In this document: positions 57,747 to 64,000 of the stretch, one piece after another
Layout of the letters: every line of letters starts with the position of its first letter
How positions within the stretch are numbered: the first letter of the stretch is position 1
DNA from: Rhizobium leguminosarum
GTDB lineage: Bacteria > Pseudomonadota > Alphaproteobacteria > Rhizobiales > Rhizobiaceae
Length of the DNA stretch: 64,000 nucleotides
Direction of reading: 5' to 3'
NCBI RefSeq assembly: GCF_001652265.1
Contig: NZ_LWBS01000450.1
Coordinates: 143,832-207,831, forward strand
Position numbers and translations under genes: made by a program
Notes under the pieces: model-generated
The model's input: the letters and a program-made list of their open reading frames with translations, nothing else
The model's database searches: none
What the model was told of the DNA's origin: nothing

Positions 57747-59089
57747 CCATGCTCTTCAAAATGCTCACAAGTGCCGGCTCGGAATTCCCGAACCGCGACC
57801 GGCGCAGGTTCCTGACCACCGCGGCGATCGGGATCGCCGCCGCGGGCGCGACCAGCCTGTTTCCGTCATATCCGGCATCGGCTGCCACGGGAGATGCGAT
57901 CCGCCCGTTTCGCGTCGACACTCCCGAGGCGGACCTCCTCGACCTTCGCCGGCGCGTGCTGGCAACACGCTGGCCCGAACGCGAGACGGTTGACGACCAG
58001 TCGCAGGGCATACAGCTCGAAAAGATCAAGCCGCTCGTCGATTATTGGGGCACCGGCTACGACTGGCGAAAGGCGGAAGCGAAGCTGAACGCGCTGCCGC
58101 AATTCATCACCGAGATCGACGGCCTAGACATCCACTTCATTCACGTCCACTCGAAACATCCGAATGCCCTGCCCGTCATCATCACCCATGGATGGCCGGG
58201 ATCGGTATTCGAGAACCTCAAGATCATCGGCCCGCTCACCGATCCGACCGCTCATGGCGGACGCGCCGAAGATGCGTTCGACGTGGTCATTCCGTCGATG
58301 CCGGGCTACGGCTTCTCCGGCAAGCCGACCGGCACCGGCTGGGGGCCGGACCGCATCGCGCAGGCCTGGGCGGAACTGATGAAGCGCCTCGCTTACGGCA
58401 GCTACGTCGCTCAGGGCGGCGACTGGGGCGCGCCGGTCTCCGGCGCGATGGCACGGCTCGCGCCACAAGGTCTGCTCGGCATCCACATCAACCTGCCGGC
58501 TGTCGTGCCGCCCGAAGTTGCCGCGGTGCTCGCCGCGGGCGGGCCGGCGCCGCAGCGACTCTCCACCGAGGAACGCGCGGCGTTCGATGCCCTCAGCGCC
58601 GCAGTCAAAATGGGGAACAGGTCCTATGCCACGATGATGGGCACGAGGCCGCAGACGATCGGCTACGCCATATCGGATTCGCCGGCCGGCCTTGCGGCAT
58701 GGACGCTCGGTCATACAGGCTTCACGCACTGGACCTACGACAACAGCGATCCCGAAAAGTCTCCCGACGAGGTGCTCGACGACATCACGCTTTACTGGTT
58801 GACCAACAGCGCCGCTTCCTCGGCCCGGATCTACTGGGAATATGGCGGCGGGCGCAGTCCCGTCCTTGCGGCCGGGGAGAAGACCTCCAAGATCGCGCTT
58901 CCGGTCGCCATCACCGTCTTTCCTGGGGAGAGCTATCAGGCCCCGGAGACATGGGCCCGTCGCGCCTATCGCAACCTTATCTATTTCCACAAGGTCGACA
59001 AGGGCGGCCACTTCGCTGCCTGGGAGCAGCCGGAGCTCTTCTCCGCCGAGCTTCGAGCAGCGTTCAGGCCGCTGCGCCGACCGATATGA
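57743..59089 (+). CDS. Epoxide hydrolase with Tat signal
   Basis: A 448-residue secreted alpha/beta hydrolase. A twin-arginine signal (D-R-R-R-F-L-T-T-A-A-I-G-I-A-A-A-G) lies at residues 18-45. The epoxide hydrolase N-terminal domain (P-F-R-V-D-T-P-E-A-D-L-L-D-L-R-R-R) is followed by H-G-W-P-G-S (oxyanion), the Asp nucleophile in G-G-D-W-G-A-P-V and the His in G-G-H-F-A-A-W-E. It opens epoxides to diols in the periplasm. AAAGGAG at 57728-57734 supports ATG 57743. It is in the same direction as TetR and may be under its control. Confidence 0.9.
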   Translation: MTMLFKMLTSAGSEFPNRDRRRFLTTAAIGIAAAGATSLFPSYPASAATGDAIRPFRVDTPEADLLDLRRRVLATRWPERETVDDQSQGIQLEKIKPLVDYWGTGYDWRKAEAKLNALPQFITEIDGLDIHFIHVHSKHPNALPVIITHGWPGSVFENLKIIGPLTDPTAHGGRAEDAFDVVIPSMPGYGFSGKPTGTGWGPDRIAQAWAELMKRLAYGSYVAQGGDWGAPVSGAMARLAPQGLLGIHINLPAVVPPEVAAVLAAGGPAPQRLSTEERAAFDALSAAVKMGNRSYATMMGTRPQTIGYAISDSPAGLAAWTLGHTGFTHWTYDNSDPEKSPDEVLDDITLYWLTNSAASSARIYWEYGGGRSPVLAAGEKTSKIALPVAITVFPGESYQAPETWARRAYRNLIYFHKVDKGGHFAAWEQPELFSAELRAAFRPLRRPI

Positions 59090-59180
59090 GAGGAGCGGCG
59101 GCCCCTCGCCGCTCAGGGATGCTGCCGCCTGGTATGATTGTCCATGATCGGCACCGGGGTCGCCTCCCTTGGCGCCCAGC

Positions 59181-59573
59181 TCACGGATTCCAGCCGCCGC
59201 TGCCATAGGGGCGCGTGATGATTTCAACCAGATGGCCGTTCGGATCCTCGAAATAGACCCCGCGCCCGCTGTCGTGGTCATTGGTCTCGCCCGGCTTCCG
59301 CTGGCCGGGGTCAGCCCAGTAGCGCAGGTTCCGCTCGCGAATTCGATCGAATATCGCCTCGAATTCAGCGTCTCCGACCAGGAAGGCGTAGTGTTGGCGG
59401 ACGATTTCGCCTTCCGTATCCATATAATCGAGATTGGCGTCGTTGTCGGTCGTGACCATGTAGAACGGCCCCCAGCGCCGCGGCGCCGGCAGCCCCAACA
59501 TGTCGGCCAGAAAATCTGCCGAGGCCTTGCTGTCGCGAGCCGACAGGATGGTATGATTGAAGTGGATGGGCAT
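59181..59573 (-). CDS. VOC (glyoxalase/dioxygenase) family protein
   Basis: A 130-residue vicinal-oxygen-chelate protein: I-H-F-N-H-T-I-L-S-A-R-D, W-G-P-F-Y-M-V-T-T-D-N and F-E-D-P-N-G-H-L-V-E-I-I. The metal residues of the superfamily (His near residue 6 and Glu near 118) are visible. It could act on glutathione adducts, fosfomycin or aromatic rings. ATG 59573 is used because the longer frame is Arg-rich and non-conserved. Confidence 0.87.
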   Translation of the reverse strand: MPIHFNHTILSARDSKASADFLADMLGLPAPRRWGPFYMVTTDNDANLDYMDTEGEIVRQHYAFLVGDAEFEAIFDRIRERNLRYWADPGQRKPGETNDHDSGRGVYFEDPNGHLVEIITRPYGSGGWNP

Positions 59574-59780
59574 GGTGGCGTCTCGCAAACGAGGAGCTGC
59601 AAGCTCGATGGAAGCTTGGTCGGTTAACACCCGCGGCCGCCTCTTGTTCCGAACTTCGACCGCGCCTCTCCGCCTTCAAATCTCTTTCGAAACGAGGTAG
59701 ACTCACCGGTGGAGGAGCCGCCACAAATGGCACGAAACACGCGCCCCATACGCTGGAATCCCAGGGACCGGGGAGACCGG

Positions 59781-60275
59781 ATGGATGGCGGCATCAACGA
59801 GGCGAACGGCAATTTGCGCGACAGTTCGGGCGCGGCGGTGCGGCCGCCGATCGCCTGGGCGCTGACGGTCGTCGTAGGGCTTGCGCTCGACTGGCTTTAT
59901 GCGCTGCCGTTCCTGCCGGCGGCCATGCCTGCCGGTGGGCTCGGTGGCATCGTATTCCTCGCCGGCCTGGCGCTGCTGATCTGGGCGGCAACAACCTTCC
60001 GCCGGGCGGGGACACAGGTCCAGCTCAGCCGGCCAACGACGACGATCGTCGACGAAGGCCCCTATCGCTTCACGCGCAATCCGATCTACATCGGTATGTT
60101 CCTCGGCCTCATCGGCCTCGCCGTCGCCTTCGACAGCCTGTGGCTCATCATCCTGTTGGCGCCGTTCTACCTCGTCATCCGCTACGGCGTGGTCGCCCGC
60201 GAGGAGGCCTATCTCGAGCGGAAATTCGGTGACGCTTATCTCGCCTACAAGGCCCGCATCAGGCGGTGGCTGTAG
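59781..60275 (+). CDS. Isoprenylcysteine carboxyl methyltransferase (ICMT)-like membrane protein
   Basis: A 164-residue protein with four membrane helices. R-F-T-R-N-P-I-Y-I-G-M-F and E-E-A-Y-L-E-R-K-F-G-D-A-Y-L-A-Y are the two conserved motifs of the ICMT/PEMT-like family, which methylate membrane-bound or small hydrophobic substrates. ATG 59781 has GGGGAGA upstream; ATG 59727, with GGAGGAG farther off, would add 18 basic residues. It is divergent from the VOC gene. Confidence 0.85.
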   Translation: MDGGINEANGNLRDSSGAAVRPPIAWALTVVVGLALDWLYALPFLPAAMPAGGLGGIVFLAGLALLIWAATTFRRAGTQVQLSRPTTTIVDEGPYRFTRNPIYIGMFLGLIGLAVAFDSLWLIILLAPFYLVIRYGVVAREEAYLERKFGDAYLAYKARIRRWL

Positions 60276-60366
60276 CGAGACGAACAAGCGTCGACCTGCT
60301 GAAACCCGAATGACGGAAACGGGTCGAGACACGACCCTCGCGGCATCATGGCATCGCCAAAGCAAG

Positions 60367-60396
60367 CCGGCAAACGGCATCGCCGCTTTGCCGGCC
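60367..60396. terminator. Bidirectional terminator-like hairpin between convergent genes
   Basis: GCCGGCAAA and TTTGCCGGC form a perfect 9-bp stem with a 12-base loop. It sits between the stops of the ICMT-like gene (60275) and the convergent hydrolase (60404). No long T-run follows in either direction. Confidence 0.5.
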
Positions 60397-60403
60397 GCTG
60401 AGA

Positions 60404-61186
60404 TCAGTTCGTGTTCTGCCCCGCCGCCTCGATGATCAGCCGGGCGATCTCGTCGGGATGAGAGATCAGCGAGAGGTGGCTGGCCTTCACCTCTATCGTC
60501 TTCGCACCCATGCGCTTGGCCATGAAGCGTTCGAGATCGGGATTTATCGTCCGATCCTCGGTCGAAACAGCATACCAGCTCGGCTTCGAACGCCAGGCGG
60601 CCTGTGTCGTCTTGCCGGTCAGCAGCGCTTTTTGGAATGGCTGCTGCACGGCATAGAGAACTTTCGCCCTCGCCTCCGGCAGGTCGCCGGCGAAATCGTG
60701 CAGGAAGGCTTCCTCGCTCAGCCGACCTTCGTCGCCGTCGAAAACGATGCCGGCGGACGCCGGCGGCGTCGGGAAAGTCTTGGCGAGAGCGGTGTAATCC
60801 TCATCCGCATCCGGCGCCCGCGCCGCGACATAGACGAGCGCCGAAACGTCGGGGTGCACGCCGGCCTCGGTGACCATCATGCCGGAAAACGAATGTCCGA
60901 CCAGAACCGTCGGGCCATCCTGTCGGTCGAGCACCCGCTTCACGGCAGCGACGGCCTCGGGCAGCGTCGTCAGCGGGTTCTGCACCGCGGTGGCATTGAG
61001 CCCGGCCGCCTGCAGGCGCGCGATCACCTCGGTCCAGCACGAGCCGTCGGCAAACAGCCCGTGCGCCAGCACGACGTTGCGCGCTTTAACGGCAGCGGAT
61101 GTCGCGGCCATACCGCGGGTAGCAAGCAGAGAAGCGGCGGCGCCGGCAGCAAGGGCAGCCGAGAAAGTCCGTCTGTTCATCATCAT
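60404..61186 (-). CDS. Alpha/beta hydrolase with Tat-like signal
   Basis: A 260-residue hydrolase. The N-terminus (N-R-R-T-F-S-A-A-L-A-A-G-A-A-A-S-L-L) is a twin-arginine signal. V-V-L-A-H-G-L-F-A-D-G-S begins the fold; the nucleophile Ser is in L-V-G-H-S-F-S-G, with a late Asp (E-D-R-T-I-N-P) and His (A-S-H-L-S-L). Substrate unknown; it resembles secreted esterases of the EstC/hydroxynitrile-lyase-like group. AAGGA precedes the run of three ATG codons at 61186. It is divergent from the GntR regulator. Confidence 0.87.
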   Translation of the reverse strand: MMMNRRTFSAALAAGAAASLLATRGMAATSAAVKARNVVLAHGLFADGSCWTEVIARLQAAGLNATAVQNPLTTLPEAVAAVKRVLDRQDGPTVLVGHSFSGMMVTEAGVHPDVSALVYVAARAPDADEDYTALAKTFPTPPASAGIVFDGDEGRLSEEAFLHDFAGDLPEARAKVLYAVQQPFQKALLTGKTTQAAWRSKPSWYAVSTEDRTINPDLERFMAKRMGAKTIEVKASHLSLISHPDEIARLIIEAAGQNTN

Positions 61187-61556
61187 GATCTGGTTCCTTG
61201 TGCGTCCAGGAATTGAAGGATCGAAAGCATGCTGGTTCGGGACCGAAGAACCGAAGCCAAGTCAAAATCGGTTGGTCTGTGATGCCATGTCGGCACGGTT
61301 CGCTTTGACCCGGCGCGAGGCGTTGGCCTTCGCCGCGTTGCGGCTCCCGTCGTATTCAAATTCGGTATTTGAAGCGGCTTCGTGTATGCAGAAGCCTGCT
61401 TGCTGGAGATTTATGTATTCCCATCCGATATAAAGTCAATTATTGAATACGTAACACCTTCGTGATGCCACAAGCGTATACGCTGAGCGCACGCACAACC
61501 GCATTTGCATACGTCAATCGAGTGGTCGATGCTTGAAACAGATCGGAGATAACGGA
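61187..61556. other. Divergent control region of hydrolase and GntR genes
   Basis: A 370-bp non-coding gap. It contains the palindrome at 61355-61373 and an AT-rich zone at 61400-61460 (GTATTCCCATCCGATATAAA, then AATTATTGAATACG) that could hold promoters. No gene is seen. Confidence 0.55.
61355..61373. promoter_or_regulatory. Candidate operator of the GntR regulator
   Basis: TTCAAAT-TCGGT-ATTTGAA: perfect 7-bp arms around five bases, in the gap between the hydrolase (start 61186) and GntR (start 61557). It is a plausible site for the GntR protein. Confidence 0.5.
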
Positions 61557-62243
61557 ATGGCGAATGGTTTCGAAACCGAGGATGACGGCGATGATCGCGG
61601 GTTGCTCTCCGACCGCATTCGCAACGCCCTGACCGACGAGATCGCCGCCGGCACGCTGGCGGCGGGCGCAGCATTGGACGAACAGCAGCTTGCCGATCGT
61701 TTCGGTGCCTCCCGAACCCCGGTTCGGGAAGCGTTGCGTCAGTTGGCGGCGGGCGGCCTCGTCGAGCTTCGCGCCCGGCGCGGCGGCGTCGTCGCCCGCA
61801 TGACGCCGGAACGCATCATGGAGATGTTCGAGACGGTGGCCGAGATCGAGGCCATATGCGTCAGGCTCGCCACCTACCGCATGACGCCCCTGGAGCGCAG
61901 CCACCTGATCGAACTGCACGATCTCTCCCAGCCGATCGTCGAGACCGGCGATTTCGATGCCTATGACAGCTTCAACCGCCAATTCCATGAAGCCATCTAT
62001 CACGCCACCCACAACGCCTTCCTTGCCGAACAGGCGATCGCCGTGCGCAACCGTCTGAACGCCTTCCGGCGCACGCAACTGCGCCAGGGCGAACGGCTGC
62101 GCCGATCGCGCGACGAGCACGAGGCGATCATGCAGGCGATCGCCGAAGGCGACGGCGAGATGGCATCGCGGCGCATGCGCGCCCACATGCTGAATGCCGC
62201 CACCTCGCTACGCCGTTTCATCGAAGCCAACAAGCCGACGTAA
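61557..62243 (+). CDS. GntR-family regulator (FCD/FadR subclass)
   Basis: A 228-residue protein. The winged helix is at about residues 16-75 (A-L-D-E-Q-Q-L-A-D-R-F-G-A-S-R-T-P-V-R-E-A-L-R-Q-L). The all-helical FCD effector domain follows, with D-S-F-N-R-Q-F-H-E-A and S-R-D-E-H-E-A-I, whose Asp and His residues bind a metal and an acid ligand. ATG 61557 has CGGAGATAACGG upstream. It likely controls the divergent hydrolase. Confidence 0.9.
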   Translation: MANGFETEDDGDDRGLLSDRIRNALTDEIAAGTLAAGAALDEQQLADRFGASRTPVREALRQLAAGGLVELRARRGGVVARMTPERIMEMFETVAEIEAICVRLATYRMTPLERSHLIELHDLSQPIVETGDFDAYDSFNRQFHEAIYHATHNAFLAEQAIAVRNRLNAFRRTQLRQGERLRRSRDEHEAIMQAIAEGDGEMASRRMRAHMLNAATSLRRFIEANKPT

Positions 62244-62254
62244 GTTTGAGGTTC

Positions 62255-62419
62255 CTACGGCACGGGGCAACGGTATTTATAGGCAATCAAGGTCGTCATC
62301 AGCTCGTCGCCGGTGGCCTCGCGAATGCCGGGATGTTCATCGAGGAATGTACACGGTGTATTGCTGATTGTTCCCGGCACACAGACGTTTACCTCAACGG
62401 AGTTGGCTAAAATACGCCG
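62255..62419 (-). pseudogene. Unidentified protein remnant, in frame after the truncated methyltransferase
   Basis: The minus-strand frame holds about 54 residues of normal composition ending V-N-V-C-V-P-G-T-I-S-N-T-P-C-T-F-L and D-E-H-P-G-I-R-E-A-T-G, then A-Y-K-Y-R-C-P-V-P and TAG at 62255. It has three cysteines and no start or ribosome site. It lies one codon after, and in the same frame as, the methyltransferase stop (62423). I do not recognise it; it does not look like a methyltransferase C-terminus. It may be the end of a lost secreted-protein gene joined by deletion. Confidence 0.4.
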
Positions 62420-62422
62420 ACT

Positions 62423-62797
62423 TCACCATTGCTTCGGCGCGGGAACGACTTCGGTTTGCACATTCTCTGCGAGCCCCGCCTTAACGGCCATGTCGCGTGC
62501 GTAGGCCGATTTGTAGTCGTGCATTTCCATGGTGATCAGCCGCCCGCCGGAAGCCCGCGCGGCTTCCGCCAGCCATATCCCGGAATAACCGAAGGAGGTA
62601 CCGAGTTCGAGAATGGTCGGGCTCTTGAGGCTCTTGGCGAGGATATTGATGAACTGCCCGGTCGCGGGCCCGACCGCGCGCAGCCGCTGATCCTGTCGTC
62701 CGTCACGGCCGCCGTGAGGCAGCTCGCGCGGGCTGTTATGCTCCGTCTCGATCATCGCGTGATAGATGTCGAGTATGTCCTGGATCCTGCTGTCCAT
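62423..62797 (-). pseudogene. O-methyltransferase, C-terminally truncated
   Basis: A 124-residue N-terminal part of an SAM-dependent O-methyltransferase (about 220 residues expected). Motif I is present (T-I-L-E-L-G-T-S-F-G-Y-S-G-I-W-L-A), then R-L-I-T-M-E-M-H-D-Y-K-S-A-Y. The frame ends V-V-P-A-P-K-Q-W at the point where the catalytic Asp and substrate half should follow. ATG 62797 has GGAGAAGACA upstream. Probably inactive. Confidence 0.75.
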
Positions 62798-63058
62798 TGT
62801 CTTCTCCATAACCGCTAGTCGGCCGATCATTGCCCAACCGGAACGGCGCCGGAAAGTTAAACTTTGGCAATCATCGCCCTTGTTGGTTCCCTTGTGGTTG
62901 CACATGCCGCCGTCGTCGGCTACATCATGCCGTCAATGGCCGGGTCACCCGGCCACGTAAGCGTTAACGTCACTCAACGCGTATGATCGAACGGCTCCGC
63001 GGCTTCGATCTGCGCGACTATGTCCTGCGGATCGAGCTCAAAAAGCTCCTGAGGACAC

Positions 63059-63829
63059 ATGGACAACAATCAACTCAAAGATCAGATTTCACCGACCCCC
63101 GGCATCGAACGGGTCCGCCACGACACGCGACGCCGCATCCTGGCGGTCGAAAGCATTGTCGATATCACCCCCGGCATGCGCCGCATCATATTATCCGGCG
63201 GCGATCTCGCCGATTTCATCAGTCTCGCGCCCGACGACCACATCAAGATTTTCGTACCGGCCGCCGATGGCGGCGAAGAACGCCGTGACTACACGCCGCG
63301 CCGCTACGACAATGCCGAACGAAAACTGACCATCGACTTCGCCCTGCACGAGGCAGGCCCGGTAACCCAATGGGCGATCAATGCGCGCGCCGGCGACAGG
63401 CTCGAGATCGGCGGACCAAGGGGCTCCGCCGTAGTGTCGAAAACCGTAAAGCGGTGGCTGCTGATCGGCGACGAAACGGCACTGCCGGCGATCGGCCGCC
63501 GGATCGAGGAGAGCAGCGCCGGAACCGTCATCACCACAATCGCGGCCGTCACCGGCCCGCTGGAAGAGCAGACCTTCGAGACATCAGCCGAACTGCAGGT
63601 CGGCTGGGCGCACCGGCCGCTTTCTCAGGCAACCGATGCCACTGCGCTGCTGAAACTGTTGAGAACGGTCGATATCCAGCCGGAAACCTTCATCTGGGTT
63701 GCGGCGGAAGCCTCGGTGACACGCGATATCCGCGCCTACCTGCTGGAACGAGGTTGCCCGCTCGGCTGGATCAAGGCATCCGGATACTGGGTGTTCGGCA
63801 AGGCCGATACGACCGAGAAATTCGGCTAG
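63059..63829 (+). CDS. Siderophore-interacting protein (SIP, FAD-linked ferric reductase-like)
   Basis: A 256-residue ViuB/YqjH-type flavoprotein. The FAD-binding part has M-R-R-I-I-L-S-G-G-D-L and R-R-D-Y-T-P-R-R-Y-D. The NAD(P)H-like part has W-L-L-I-G-D-E-T-A-L-P-A and W-V-A-A-E-A-S-V-T-R-D-I-R. It should reduce ferric siderophores in the cytoplasm to release iron. GAGGA lies just before ATG 63059. The stop abuts the end of an IS630-type element. No siderophore transporter gene is adjacent. Confidence 0.9.
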   Translation: MDNNQLKDQISPTPGIERVRHDTRRRILAVESIVDITPGMRRIILSGGDLADFISLAPDDHIKIFVPAADGGEERRDYTPRRYDNAERKLTIDFALHEAGPVTQWAINARAGDRLEIGGPRGSAVVSKTVKRWLLIGDETALPAIGRRIEESSAGTVITTIAAVTGPLEEQTFETSAELQVGWAHRPLSQATDATALLKLLRTVDIQPETFIWVAAEASVTRDIRAYLLERGCPLGWIKASGYWVFGKADTTEKFG

Positions 63830-63845
63830 TACCACGCCACAGAGA

Positions 63846-64000
63846 TTATGACTCTTTGACGGGGTAAGCTTTACGGAGCTTTTTGCGGGCATTTTCGGTT
63901 GTGAACATCCATTGGATCTTTGCGCCGTGGGCGTTGCGTTGCTGCTCCCAGGCTGCGACTTCGGCGATTATGGTGTCTTTGTTGTCGATACGACGGTCGA
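63846..64000 (-). mobile_element. IS630-type transposase, C-terminal end (partial)
   Basis: The minus-strand frame enters from beyond the window and gives R-R-I-D-N-K-D-T-I-I-A-E-V-A-A-W-E, then I-Q-W-M-F-T-T-E-N-A-R-K-K-L-R-K-A-Y-P, ending V-K-E-S and TAA at 63846. This is the C-terminus of an IS630-family transposase. Its left end seems to be the TACCACGCCACAGAG just before it at 63830. A TAG-TA junction with the siderophore-interacting gene's stop codon fits the TA target preference of IS630 elements. Confidence 0.8.

Noticed and set aside
58124..59602. 492-codon minus-strand open frame opposite the epoxide hydrolase
   Set aside because: Only its 5' end region overlaps the VOC gene, in a different frame; the remainder is antisense shadow.
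62983..63288. 101-codon open frame starting before the siderophore-interacting gene
   Set aside because: It overlaps the well-supported gene in another frame and becomes Arg/His-rich; the first 25 codons alone show no family.
1..64000. CRISPR arrays, tRNA or rRNA genes
   Set aside because: No regularly spaced identical repeats and no cloverleaf or rRNA-like sequence were seen on reading both strands; a covariance-model search was not possible.

Overview
The window looks like part of a Rhizobium genome (R. leguminosarum/R. etli group or a close relative), on a chromosome or a large replicon. It is GC-rich and densely coded. It carries rhizobial small-protein families (DUF1127, DUF3008, DUF2171, entericidin), promoters matching the EcfG/RpoE2 general-stress consensus, and palindromic intergenic repeats of the rhizobial RIME/RPE type. 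No rRNA, tRNA, CRISPR array or replication origin was recognised.

Layout. 1-0.6 kb: the end of a glycine-betaine-type ABC binding protein and a small unknown gene. 0.7-4 kb: an entericidin-like lipoprotein, a LrhA-like LysR regulator with a small divergent gene, and the divergent LysE/ArgO exporter and ArgP-type regulator. 4-26 kb: a stress-flavoured accessory region with a GreA-like factor, MgtC, DUF3008, a broken DUF2945 gene, DUF2171, a DUF3300-DUF2950 pair, an SDR remnant, a SulP-PPK2 pair, a CYTH triphosphatase-like protein, a DUF2955-HlyD efflux pair, a membrane TolB/TPR regulator-like protein, a truncated hydrolase, an MscS channel, MarC, DUF1127, a GlxA-type regulator, and a CBS protein followed by a frameshifted exported protein. 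Two signals tie this region together: EcfG-type promoters (before mgtC, DUF2171 and the CBS gene) and a 19-bp palindrome, GTADGTTAC-N-GTAACHTAC, present at four or five places between 8.9 and 18.7 kb.

26-31 kb: a two-gene response-regulator operon ending in a diguanylate cyclase, a squalene-cyclase-like protein, and a TetR gene downstream of a DinB gene carrying an in-frame amber codon. 31-36 kb: an arsenic operon (DUF6428 gene divergent from arsR-arsC-arsN2-aqpS-arsC-arsH-MFS) without arsB or acr3. 36-42 kb: a large MscS-family channel, DUF924, a REC-histidine kinase hybrid and a DHA2 drug exporter.

43-55 kb: a long co-directional carbohydrate locus. It has an ABC importer (binding protein, two permeases, a 70-aa membrane protein, two ATPases), then a fused dihydroxyacetone-type kinase, DhaL, DhaM, a dedicated HPr, a dedicated Enzyme I, a small HTH-like protein and a second DhaK. 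The arrangement suggests that a triose, tetrulose or polyol enters by the ABC system and is phosphorylated with ATP and/or PEP through a self-contained PTS relay.

55-64 kb: accessory enzymes and regulators (esterase, NAD(P)H oxidoreductase with divergent TetR, epoxide hydrolase, VOC protein, methyltransferase-like membrane protein, alpha/beta hydrolase with divergent GntR, siderophore-interacting protein), with an isochorismatase remnant, a truncated O-methyltransferase, and the end of an IS630-type transposase at the right edge.

Broken genes are frequent: DUF2945, SDR, DUF900-like hydrolase, the exported protein after the CBS gene, DinB, isochorismatase and O-methyltransferase. This fits an accessory region under decay or a draft-quality sequence; resequencing would tell these apart.
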